A stretch of 15,776 nucleotides of DNA from Bacteroidota bacterium (GTDB taxonomy: Bacteria; Bacteroidota; Bacteroidia; B-17B0; Aurantibacillaceae): NCBI GenBank assembly GCA_023433205.1, contig JAEZDS010000177.1:1-15776 (forward strand). The letters are read 5' to 3'. Of the stretch, positions 1-7,514 are shown one piece after another; the first letter of the stretch is position 1, and each line of letters opens with the position of its first letter. The notes beneath the pieces are model-generated. The model was given only the letters and a program-made list of their open reading frames with translations, did no database searches and was not told the origin of the DNA. A program made the position numbers and the translations under genes.

Positions 1-3000
1 TTTCTCGACAATGTGTCCTTGGTACCAAGTCCCGCCATTCAGTTTGTGATACCTAGTCAGACTTTATGTGGCAACCAGCCGATCGGCGACCTCGATGGAA
101 TCATGACAGGCACCGCTCTGACTGTATTTACAGGAAGCGCTGTCACTTTTAACAACGGTAAGTATAGCTTCAATTTAAATAGCACTTTGTCGCCTGGCGA
201 TTACTGGATAACCTCCAGCTATACGTTAAGTGGTGGGTGTGCTGGCGAGGCATATCATAAAATTTCAATTTCTACTAACACGAATTATCCAGTGCTCACA
301 TCTACGCTGTTGTGTACCAGCTCTCCAACAATTGATTTAAATACACTTCTTAGTGCCCCCGCATCTGTAACAGGAGGAACTTTTTATTTGAACTACGCCC
401 CAGTATCAACTATTACCAGTGTACCGCTGGGTAGTGTATCTTTGTTAGCCTTTAGTCCTGCGGGGTCGAACTTGTGCAGTGCCTTTATGCCTACAGCATC
501 TATCGGAGCATACACCGTGCCGGAGTCGCCGCTAGTGCAAATTGGTGGAGCCGGCTTCACCAGTACGGTGTCCTGCGCTACTGGTTCACTTTCATTAAAT
601 GCATCAAATACAATAGGACCTTATTCATATCTGTGGGAACCCGGTTCACTAATAGGTGCTAATCAAACGGTGAATCCCTCTAGCCCCACAATTTATACCG
701 TTAATGTCTTTGATTCTTATAGCGTTTGTCCTGCAACGGCCACACTTGCCGTGAATGCCGTAACAAACTGCTGCAACAGTTCTACAGTTAATGCCTTAAC
801 CGTTACTTCATTCACCCAGGCAACACCAATATCCGGTCCACTACTTGTTGGTTCTTCGTTCACCATTGAACCTGGGGCAACTCTTTTTATGGACGGCGAA
901 TTCCGTTTTACCAGCAATGCTTCGATAACCATAGCGAGTGGTGCGGTCTTAAATATCGTCGATGCACACTTGTTTGCCTGCGGTGATTATATGTGGCCAG
1001 GTATAGTTGTGAAAGACGGAGGCCGTATGACGATGGGGGGCTCGTTAAAAGATAATTTATTTGAAGATGCGCTCACCGCAATTGATGCCAGCGATCAGTT
1101 TACAACTTCCGTTGGCACAATCCTGGACATAAAACAAACCACTTTTAACCGGAATCACACCTCAATAAGAATCACGAATTACGATGGCAACAACAATAAC
1201 TTCGCTAGTCCTCTTGACCTTCAGGAATGCGTGTTCAGCAGTCGCCAGTTTACATTTACTTCCACGCAGTGGCCACTTGTATCAACCACAGGAGGTGGAC
1301 TACGGAGCGCTACAAATCCCACAACCGGCATTGTAGCACCTTATACCCTCCAGGGAGCGGCTTTGACAAAACTAAAATCGCCCTATGGAAATTATTTTTC
1401 GAGGAGGGCGATCGACCTTTTAAATGTAGCACATTACACAAACGGCAATTATTATGGGGTGTCTGTTGGTTCAGCCTCTGTTGCGGCTAAATTCAATCTG
1501 TTTGATGGTCACGAAAATTTTATCATTGCGGAAAATTCCAATTTAAAAGTCGAAAACAATGTTTTTCAGAATACTCAGCGATATTATGTGCCTACAACTC
1601 CAGGGGGCACCTTCCTAGTTACCTATTATCCTGTGGGAGCGGTTGCAATTCACCATCTTTCAACCAACACAGTAAATACGATGCTTAATGCAAAAGCAAG
1701 TAGTGCAGAGCTGGGGAATCGTTTCTGGGATTGTCATCATTCCATCTTCGCCCAAAATACTTATTCGATAGAAATTGAACACGCCATTTTCAGAAGCACA
1801 CAAGGCGGCTGGACTATGGGGAGTACGTTTTTCGCCAGCTGGTTTGGACTTAACAACCTTATGCCGGGCCAGAGTGCCATTTCGCTGAATACTAATCGAT
1901 TTAGATATAACATAATACAAAACGAGATCAGCAATATTAATGTAGGAATTAGTATGGGACTTGCGCCTTACCCTTTCTCTACAATGTTGGGAACCGCAGC
2001 CTACGGAATTGACGCCGGCGCACTTACTATAAAGCACAATACCATTAGCCCCGAACCGGCCGGAGTTACCTACACCAGCGGCTACTCGAATATTGGCATT
2101 TCGGTGGCAGTACCACTGTCAAATACCTTTTCAGCGGTTGCGAGCAGCAGCCTGGAAATTGAAGATAACCACCTTGACAGGGTTTTCAGGGGCATATCTG
2201 TGAACGGTATGGCGGGTTTTCCGGTGGCGATAAGAAACAATTCAATAACCCAGGCTACCGACAGCCAGTTCAACGCCGGGCAAAGGGGAATTGAGTTGGT
2301 GAATACCATCGGTACCAGCAGCAGTTGCTGCAACAATGTGGTTGAGGACAATACTATCAGCTCAGTTAATCCCGGCAACACCCTTGGCGCGCTTTTGTAT
2401 GCCAGCATGAACGCCGGCCCCACTTCGCCGCGTATTACCTGCAATATTTTGAAAGATGCCATGAAGGGTTTTGTTTTCAGCGGGCCTAACCCTGGCACTT
2501 ACTGGCGGGGCAATAAAATGGAAGACCTGGGCACAGGTATGGAGCTGCGCGACGCTGGGGTGATTGGCGTACAAGGCTCGAGTGTGGCACCGAGTGATAA
2601 TGAGTGGAACGGGGCCTGGCCGGCGGGGACTTATGGGACTTGGACGGAAGGGATTTCAACTAATGCATTGAATTCGAAATTGTGGGTTCGAACGGCTGCT
2701 ATTCCATATTTCCCTCCTAACAATACAGGGCAGTTTCCGACATTCTCATATACAAATCCCGGCAACCTTCAGCTTTCAAACAGCGGCGTCTATACATGCG
2801 GGGGTGGGCCGAATCAGATTGTTTTACCACTGCCACAAGAGGAAGAATACCACAATCCAAACGAATTTTACATCGCCAATACTACCCTGTACCGCATGCT
2901 TTACCTGAATCCCGGTCTCAGAAGGGCTGGTACCGATCTTGAGAACTGGTTTGATAACATAGACCTGGGTAACGCCGAATTATTCATGCAGATAGAACAG

Positions 3001-3570
3001 AACCTAAGTGCTGGAGAACTCAGTACAGCACAATCCCTGATCAATGACATCAGCCCTGTAAATGCAGTTGAAGAAAATTACAAAACCTACTACGGGCTAT
3101 ACATACATTTTGCAGATGAAGATGTTGAATTCTCAAGTGAGGATAGTACAGCGTTGTTTGAGCTGGCCGGCAAGTGTCCAACTAAAGATGGTGCCTGCAT
3201 ATATCAGGCCAGGGCATTGTTGCAGTTGTTGGGTAAACAGCCTTTTTATGGATTCTCAGATTGCATAGAAGATCCTGGGGCCAGAAAACGACAGCCCGAA
3301 ATTCCACAGGCATCTGATCTTGAACGTTGGCAGGTCAGGCTATTTCCTAACCCGGCATACAATAGCATAACGATTAAAACAAACCGTCCGGCTGAAAAGA
3401 TAGAAATCAGGATCAGAGACGTTTCTGGCAGGCTGGTTTACACCAATTCGGTCTTGACGACAGATTACAAAGTGCAAGTAGAACTATCAGTTCTGCCAGG
3501 CATCTACACTGTGGAAATGACAAGCCGCATAGCTGAGCGGGCTGTGAAAAAGCTTGTGGTTCAGAGGTGA
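1..3570 (+). CDS. Large T9SS-secreted beta-helix protein, 5' partial
   Basis: The frame is open from the first base, so the GTG at 13 is internal and the start lies upstream; 1189 codons are visible. The first codons read FLDNVSLVP, matching the DDVS(V/C)FE end of the jelly-roll domain in the kind B proteins downstream, so a similar domain probably precedes. Order (counted from the first codon): Ig/PKD-like segments to ~260 (YSYLWEPG, TIYTVNVFD); a right-handed parallel beta-helix-like region ~280-880, rich in Asn turns and short strands (NNSITQATD, EDNTIS); a helical region ~950-1095 (FYIANTTLYRMLYLNPG, ALFELA.KCP); and a T9SS type A sorting domain ~1109-1189 with FPNPA at 1115-1119, DVSGRLVY and a basic end. 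Expected role: a large exported or surface-anchored protein, possibly adhesin-like; the ligand is unknown. The C-terminal third is duplicated at 6168-7508. The stop is 5 bases before the next ATG. Confidence 0.85.
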   Translation, partial: FLDNVSLVPSPAIQFVIPSQTLCGNQPIGDLDGIMTGTALTVFTGSAVTFNNGKYSFNLNSTLSPGDYWITSSYTLSGGCAGEAYHKISISTNTNYPVLTSTLLCTSSPTIDLNTLLSAPASVTGGTFYLNYAPVSTITSVPLGSVSLLAFSPAGSNLCSAFMPTASIGAYTVPESPLVQIGGAGFTSTVSCATGSLSLNASNTIGPYSYLWEPGSLIGANQTVNPSSPTIYTVNVFDSYSVCPATATLAVNAVTNCCNSSTVNALTVTSFTQATPISGPLLVGSSFTIEPGATLFMDGEFRFTSNASITIASGAVLNIVDAHLFACGDYMWPGIVVKDGGRMTMGGSLKDNLFEDALTAIDASDQFTTSVGTILDIKQTTFNRNHTSIRITNYDGNNNNFASPLDLQECVFSSRQFTFTSTQWPLVSTTGGGLRSATNPTTGIVAPYTLQGAALTKLKSPYGNYFSRRAIDLLNVAHYTNGNYYGVSVGSASVAAKFNLFDGHENFIIAENSNLKVENNVFQNTQRYYVPTTPGGTFLVTYYPVGAVAIHHLSTNTVNTMLNAKASSAELGNRFWDCHHSIFAQNTYSIEIEHAIFRSTQGGWTMGSTFFASWFGLNNLMPGQSAISLNTNRFRYNIIQNEISNINVGISMGLAPYPFSTMLGTAAYGIDAGALTIKHNTISPEPAGVTYTSGYSNIGISVAVPLSNTFSAVASSSLEIEDNHLDRVFRGISVNGMAGFPVAIRNNSITQATDSQFNAGQRGIELVNTIGTSSSCCNNVVEDNTISSVNPGNTLGALLYASMNAGPTSPRITCNILKDAMKGFVFSGPNPGTYWRGNKMEDLGTGMELRDAGVIGVQGSSVAPSDNEWNGAWPAGTYGTWTEGISTNALNSKLWVRTAAIPYFPPNNTGQFPTFSYTNPGNLQLSNSGVYTCGGGPNQIVLPLPQEEEYHNPNEFYIANTTLYRMLYLNPGLRRAGTDLENWFDNIDLGNAELFMQIEQNLSAGELSTAQSLINDISPVNAVEENYKTYYGLYIHFADEDVEFSSEDSTALFELAGKCPTKDGACIYQARALLQLLGKQPFYGFSDCIEDPGARKRQPEIPQASDLERWQVRLFPNPAYNSITIKTNRPAEKIEIRIRDVSGRLVYTNSVLTTDYKVQVELSVLPGIYTVEMTSRIAERAVKKLVVQR
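2251..2637 (+). repeat. Long direct repeat 1, copy in the beta-helix gene
   Basis: It aligns base for base, with no net indel (offset 3941), to 6192-6578 in the leaderless duplicate. It encodes beta-helix turns from QATDSQFNAG to NEWNGAWPA. Its first 61 bases are also present at 4835-4895. Confidence 0.85.
2797..3264 (+). repeat. Long direct repeat 2, copy in the beta-helix gene
   Basis: Aligns without net indel (offset 3935) to 6732-7199. It encodes the CGGGPNQIVLPLPQEEEY segment and the helical region up to PFYGFSDC. Similarity falls again in the T9SS tail. Confidence 0.82.
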
Positions 3571-3575
3571 TCAGG

Positions 3576-4811
3576 ATGAAGAAGCTATGCATTATAACCT
3601 TTAGTGTGATCATTTTCTTAAATGGAAAAGCGCAGTTAATTAATTACGTGAATAACGGTAGTTTCGAGGTATGTGGCAATTGTCCAAATTATTTCCCTGT
3701 TTTAAACGCCAAATACTGGAACGGTATTGATTCTACTAAATGGTATGGAATGTTAGTAAGTGCTTTGCCTCCTAGCAATCAGGTCCCACTTAGTTCCTTT
3801 ACTTATCAGTGGCCGCGTACCGGCAACAATTTTCTATTAAGTACATTACTAGCAATTAGCAACTCTACTAATACAATCAGAGGATACCCTAGAAACATAC
3901 TTAGGATGCAACTGAAACCTGGTATAACGTATTGTGTTAGTTTTTTCATTAATGTAACCAACAATTCTACTTATGGTGTTGATGCAGTTGGTGCATTTTT
4001 TAGCGATCAGAGCACAGACACGATTTCTCAATGCAATAGCCCGATCACCTATTTAACTCCTCAAGTCGAGAATCAAGCATTTAATTTCATCACGGACACC
4101 TTGAATTGGGTTTCTATTACAGGCACGTTCACAGCATTAGGTATCGAAAAGTACATGTTACTTGGTAATTTTAATAGTGATCAAGCAACACACTCAATCG
4201 TAATAAATCCTACTTTTTTACCTACCATAATTACAGAAGTGCTTTACGACGATGTCAGCGTCTTTGAGCTCGAGGCCGCTGCCTACGCCGGTCCTGATAC
4301 GGTTATTTTATCAGGCGACAGTGTTTATATAGGTAGTCCGCGTGATTTCGCTTCAGATGAAGTTTGCAGATGGTATCTATTGCCGGATATGTCAACTCCC
4401 ATTGACACCGCTGCGGCTGGCTTGTGGGTAAAACCCACTGTCACATCCACTTATGTGGTGAGGCAGCAGCTTTGGTGCAGCGGGGTGAAGTGGGATACAG
4501 TTACCGTGTATGTTGATTACGTTGGCATTCCGGGTTCCAGGTCTTTTAGTTCGGGTTTTGGATTTGAAGTTTTTCCAAATCCGGCAGATGAAATTCTGGA
4601 GATCAGACTTTCAGAGCATAAAGTAAATACAACTATCCCTACACTTCGTTTCTTTAACCACCTGGGAATGCAGGTGAGAGAAGAGGAGGTCTTGTTCAGG
4701 GATGGCGCTGCAAAAATTGATGTCAGAGACCTGGAGACGGGTATTTATTTTATTGAATTGGTCTTCTGTGACGAAGTGGTAGGAAGAAAACGCCTTTTGC
4801 TTGCACATTGA
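3576..4811 (+). CDS. T9SS-secreted 'NGSFE' jelly-roll / PKD-like protein (copy 1)
   Basis: ATG at 3576 is preferred over the GTG at 3567, which overlaps the previous stop, because MKKLCIITFSVIIFLNGKAQ is a standard signal peptide (cleavage near KA|Q, residue 19-20). The product is 411 aa. Residues ~21-230 form an all-beta domain that starts NYVNNGSFE and ends YDDVSVFE; this N-terminal pattern is known from Bacteroidota surface proteins and looks like a galactose-binding (carbohydrate-binding) fold, though the ligand is inferred. Residues ~234-322 are Ig/PKD-like (AYAGPD, GLWVKPTVTSTYVVRQ, WDTVTVYVDYVGI). A T9SS sorting domain follows, with FPNPA at 333-337 and a GRKRLLLAH end. The gene is a mosaic: from 4248 to about 4761 it is nearly identical to the gene at 7515-8765, while its last codons match the gene at 4933-6168. 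Its TGA overlaps the ATG of the 40-codon remnant at 4811. Confidence 0.85.
   Translation: MKKLCIITFSVIIFLNGKAQLINYVNNGSFEVCGNCPNYFPVLNAKYWNGIDSTKWYGMLVSALPPSNQVPLSSFTYQWPRTGNNFLLSTLLAISNSTNTIRGYPRNILRMQLKPGITYCVSFFINVTNNSTYGVDAVGAFFSDQSTDTISQCNSPITYLTPQVENQAFNFITDTLNWVSITGTFTALGIEKYMLLGNFNSDQATHSIVINPTFLPTIITEVLYDDVSVFELEAAAYAGPDTVILSGDSVYIGSPRDFASDEVCRWYLLPDMSTPIDTAAAGLWVKPTVTSTYVVRQQLWCSGVKWDTVTVYVDYVGIPGSRSFSSGFGFEVFPNPADEILEIRLSEHKVNTTIPTLRFFNHLGMQVREEEVLFRDGAAKIDVRDLETGIYFIELVFCDEVVGRKRLLLAH
4248..4761 (+). repeat. Direct repeat 3, shared 3' half of kind B copy 1
   Basis: Aligns to 8202-8715 with a constant offset of 3954. Within 4578-4737 I count only two base differences, which suggests very recent conversion. 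It covers the end of the jelly-roll, the PKD-like segment and most of the T9SS tail. Confidence 0.88.
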
Positions 4812-4895
4812 TGATCTCCAACAAATCTATATCGCAGGCTACCGACAGCCAGTTCAACGCCGGGCAAAGGGGAATTGAATTGGTGAACACCATCG
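4743..4895 (+). repeat. Direct repeat 4, gene end plus beta-helix junction (copy 1 side)
   Basis: Aligns to 6100-6252 (offset 1357). It spans the last codons of kind B copy 1, the TGATG overlap and the start of the beta-helix fragment. The same gene junction therefore occurs twice and was duplicated as a unit. Confidence 0.85.
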
Positions 4896-4933
4896 CCAGC
4901 CGGTATGTATCTACTCACTTTAAATTGCGCTGA
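4811..4933 (+). pseudogene. 40-codon remnant of the beta-helix gene, placed as a translational relay
   Basis: A small open frame starts with an ATG that shares its A with the TGA of the preceding gene and ends with a TGA sharing its A with the ATG of the next gene (4933). Its product starts MISNKSISQATDSQFNAG and is homologous to the beta-helix protein (NNSITQATDSQFNAG, around 2236-2311) and to the start of the frame at 6168. Nucleotide homology to 2251-2311 covers 4835-4895 with two differences; the remaining 38 bases (ASRYVSTHFKLR) match nothing else here. There is no signal peptide and no T9SS tail. I read it as the left-over 5' end of a once longer duplicate like 6168-7508. Whether the peptide is made is unknown, but the double TGATG arrangement would let ribosomes pass from gene to gene. 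Confidence 0.6.
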
Positions 4934-6168
4934 TGGGCAGTCGATCTCAAAAATACTTATTCAGAAGTAAAAATAGCTTGTGGATATCAATTTTAATTAT
5001 CTGTGCCTTTAGTTACTTCACAAATGCCCAAACGATTAATTATGTAAGTAATGGCAGCTTTGAGAGTTTAAATTCGTTCTCTGCAACGTCAAAATACAAT
5101 GTTGTAAATTACTGGCAGCCGATCGATACAAATAAACCTGCCGATTATTTAGTAACTCTTATTCCGGAAATTGCTAATGGGCCTTATGCTCTTGGATTCC
5201 AGTATCCCAAAAGCGGGAAAAACTATATCGTTAGCCAATTTTTTAATTATCGCGGTTATCCGCGGAATCGCTTAAAAATAAAGCTAAAATCAAATGTAAC
5301 TTATTGTGCAAAATACCATATTGTTAATACCAATTCAAACCCTTACGCTGTCGACGGGTTTGGAATGTATTTCGCAAATGAAACGCTGGATACAATCAAA
5401 TATTGCAATGTAGCGTTGTCCTATTTAAGCCCTCAAATTGAAAATCCTGCCGGAAATATTATTACTGATACTTTAAACTGGATTGCCATTACCGGAACTT
5501 TTGTCGCTGACGGCTCAGAAAAGTATCTGGTATTGGGTAACTTTAAATCTGATGCGGCAACAAATACAATATTGATTAACCCAACGTACTCAACTACTAT
5601 TACAAGCGATATCTGTATTGACGATGTTTCATGTTTTGAAGTTAACGCTCCTGCCTATGCCGGGCCTGACAAATTTATTCTTGCGGGAGACAGCGCGTTT
5701 GTCGGCAGCGAGCCGGATTTTGCAATTGATAAGCATTGTGTCTGGTACAGCTTACCGGGGATGACACTGATAGATACTGTTGCCGGCTTGTGGGTAAAAC
5801 CGCTGGTGACGACAACTTATGTGATCAGACAGGAACTTGAATGTAATTCAGTGAAGTGGGATACTGTTACTGTCTACGTAGATTATGTTGGGATTGATGA
5901 ATTGAATGATAACACTGGATTTGAATTGTTTCCATGCCCCGCAGACAAGCAAATAGCGATAAAATTGCGTGAAGGTGTCACGAACGGGGGCGCTTTCAGA
6001 TTGAGATTCTTTGACGGATTGGGCATGTTGGTGAGGGAGGAAGATCTGATATTGAGGAGCCAGGCCGCGTCAGTGGATGTTGGTGACTTTCTCCCAGGAA
6101 TTTATTATATTGAATTGGTTTCCGGCGACGAAGTGGCAGGAAGAAAACGCCTTTTGATTGCGCATTGA
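4933..6168 (+). CDS. T9SS-secreted 'NGSFE' jelly-roll / PKD-like protein (copy 2)
   Basis: A 411-aa kind B protein. The ATG at 4933 overlaps the previous stop (TGATG). Residues 1-32 form a signal peptide with a long, polar n-region (MGSRSQKYLFRSKNS), a hydrophobic core (LWISILIICAFSYF) and cleavage near NA|Q. The domain order is as in copy 1: NYVSNGSFE jelly-roll to IDDVSCFE, AYAGPDK Ig/PKD-like segment (GLWVKPLVTTTYVIRQ, WDTVTVYVDYVGI), then a T9SS-type tail from ~325 ending GRKRLLIAH. The usual FPNPA is FPCPA here (333-337). It is the most divergent of the three kind B copies, except for its last ~25 bases and the junction beyond, which match 4743-4895. Its TGA overlaps the ATG of the next frame at 6168. 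Likely a surface or secreted protein with a carbohydrate-binding-like domain; the ligand is unknown. Confidence 0.83.
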   Translation: MGSRSQKYLFRSKNSLWISILIICAFSYFTNAQTINYVSNGSFESLNSFSATSKYNVVNYWQPIDTNKPADYLVTLIPEIANGPYALGFQYPKSGKNYIVSQFFNYRGYPRNRLKIKLKSNVTYCAKYHIVNTNSNPYAVDGFGMYFANETLDTIKYCNVALSYLSPQIENPAGNIITDTLNWIAITGTFVADGSEKYLVLGNFKSDAATNTILINPTYSTTITSDICIDDVSCFEVNAPAYAGPDKFILAGDSAFVGSEPDFAIDKHCVWYSLPGMTLIDTVAGLWVKPLVTTTYVIRQELECNSVKWDTVTVYVDYVGIDELNDNTGFELFPCPADKQIAIKLREGVTNGGAFRLRFFDGLGMLVREEDLILRSQAASVDVGDFLPGIYYIELVSGDEVAGRKRLLIAH

Positions 6169-6252
6169 TGAACTCCAACAAATCTATATCGCAGGCTACC
6201 GACAACCAGTTCAATGCCGGGCAAAGGGGAATAGAGTTGGTGAATACCATCG
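6100..6252 (+). repeat. Direct repeat 4, gene end plus beta-helix junction (copy 2 side)
   Basis: Partner of 4743-4895. After the shared part this copy continues as a full beta-helix/T9SS fragment, whereas the other stops after 61 bases of beta-helix sequence. Confidence 0.85.
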
Positions 6253-7508
6253 GTACCAGCAGCAGTTGTTGTAATAATGTGGTGGAGGACAATACTATCA
6301 GCTCAGTTAATCCAGGCAACACACTGGGCACCTTATTATTCGCCAGCATGAACGCTGGGCCCACTTCGCCGCGCATCACCTGCAACATTTTAAAAGATGC
6401 CATGAAGGGTTTTGTATTCAGTGGTCCTAACCCGGGCACTTACTGGAGAGGAAACAAAATGGAGGACCTTGATATCGGCATGGAGTTACGCGATGCGGGG
6501 GTGATTGGCGTACAAGGCTCAAGCGTGGCGCCGAGTGATAATGAATGGAATGGGAGCTGGCCGGCGGCGACTTTTGGCACCTTTGTGGGTCAGGGCTCCA
6601 CTGCTCTTTCTTCGCCACTTTACGTACAATCGGGCCTTCCTTATGAACCACCAAATTATGGTGGTTCTGTGGCCCAGCCCAATTGGTTTAACGCCTTTGG
6701 GGGTACCTTAACAGCCACTGGGGCCTATGTCTGCGGAGGAGGGCCGAACCAAATTGTATTACCATTGCCGCAAGAAGAAGAATACGAGAATCCAAATGAT
6801 TTTTACATCGCCAATACCACCCTGTATCGCATGCTTTATCTCAATCCCGGTATCAGAGGGGCGGGTACCGATCTTGAGACCTGGTTTGATAACATAGACC
6901 TGGGTAACGCCGAATTATTCATGCAGATCGAAGAGAACCTAAGTGCGGGAGAACTCAGTGCAGCGCAATCCCTGATCAATGATATCAGCCCTGTAAATGC
7001 CGTTGAAGAAAATTATAAATCCTACTACGGGCTGTACATACATTATGCAGACGAAGATTTTGAGTTCTCAAGCGAAGATAGTACGGCCTTGTTTGAACTT
7101 GCCAGTTTATGTCCGACCACCGATGGTGCCTGTGTGTACCAGGCGAGAGCTCTATTGAATATGCTGGGTAATAAGCCTTTTTACGGGTTTTTTGATTGTG
7201 AAACTGATGCAGGTTTCAGAAAGAGAAATCATAGTCTTCCTGAACCTACTGATAAAGGGAACTGGGAACTTAAAATATTCCCTAGTCCTGCTTTTAATTA
7301 CGTCATCCTAAGAACAAATCGAACTTCAGAACAATTAAACGTGCGCATTATGGATGTGAGCGGTCGAATCGTCTATGAAAGTGCAGCGATAGTCAGGAAC
7401 TATGAAACTTCCATTGATAAATTGAATATTCCTGCCGGGATATATTTCATCGAAGTGGTCAGCGATAGTGGAGATAGAAGTTTTAGAAAGCTTATCATAC
7501 AACATTAG
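6168..7508 (+). CDS. Leaderless C-terminal duplicate of the beta-helix/T9SS protein, possible pseudogene
   Basis: 446 codons from ATG 6168, which shares its A with the stop of copy 2; a TTG three bases upstream is the only alternative nearby. The product begins MNSNKSISQATDNQ, in the middle of a beta-helix turn, and has no signal peptide. It then follows the large protein at 1-3570 from its codon ~746 to its end: remaining beta-helix turns, a divergent stretch, the helical region (FYIANTTLYRMLYLNPG, ALFELASLCP) and a T9SS sorting domain with FPSPA near residue 371 and a basic end. Bases 6192-6578 and 6732-7199 align without net indels to 2251-2637 and 2797-3264, while the segment between and the 3' end differ more. 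A T9SS tail without a Sec signal should not be exported, so this is either a 5'-truncated pseudogene with an intact frame or a coupled cytoplasmic product. The frame is certain; function is doubtful. Confidence 0.65.
   Translation: MNSNKSISQATDNQFNAGQRGIELVNTIGTSSSCCNNVVEDNTISSVNPGNTLGTLLFASMNAGPTSPRITCNILKDAMKGFVFSGPNPGTYWRGNKMEDLDIGMELRDAGVIGVQGSSVAPSDNEWNGSWPAATFGTFVGQGSTALSSPLYVQSGLPYEPPNYGGSVAQPNWFNAFGGTLTATGAYVCGGGPNQIVLPLPQEEEYENPNDFYIANTTLYRMLYLNPGIRGAGTDLETWFDNIDLGNAELFMQIEENLSAGELSAAQSLINDISPVNAVEENYKSYYGLYIHYADEDFEFSSEDSTALFELASLCPTTDGACVYQARALLNMLGNKPFYGFFDCETDAGFRKRNHSLPEPTDKGNWELKIFPSPAFNYVILRTNRTSEQLNVRIMDVSGRIVYESAAIVRNYETSIDKLNIPAGIYFIEVVSDSGDRSFRKLIIQH
6192..6578 (+). repeat. 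Long direct repeat 1, copy in the leaderless duplicate
   Basis: Partner of 2251-2637; most differences are third-position changes. The similarity drops sharply after the NEWNGSWPA codons. Confidence 0.85.
6732..7199 (+). repeat. Long direct repeat 2, copy in the leaderless duplicate
   Basis: Partner of 2797-3264. The offset differs by 6 bases from that of repeat 1, so the divergent piece between the two blocks (6579-6731 against 2638-2796) carries a net length change of two codons. Confidence 0.82.
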
Positions 7509-7514
7509 TGTGCC

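Noticed and set aside
2082..2498. - strand frame that recurs at 5996-6439 with a similar product
   Set aside because: Both lie antisense to the duplicated beta-helix segment. They resemble each other only because the underlying + strand DNA is duplicated.
6100..6200. Programmed frameshift fusing kind B copy 2 to the leaderless frame
   Set aside because: I see no slippery heptamer before the stop; the TGATG overlap is a simpler route by termination and re-initiation.
4811..6252. CRISPR-like or mobile-element repeat
   Set aside because: The repeats are coding, long and homologous to neighbouring genes; no regular spacers, terminal inverted repeats or transposase.
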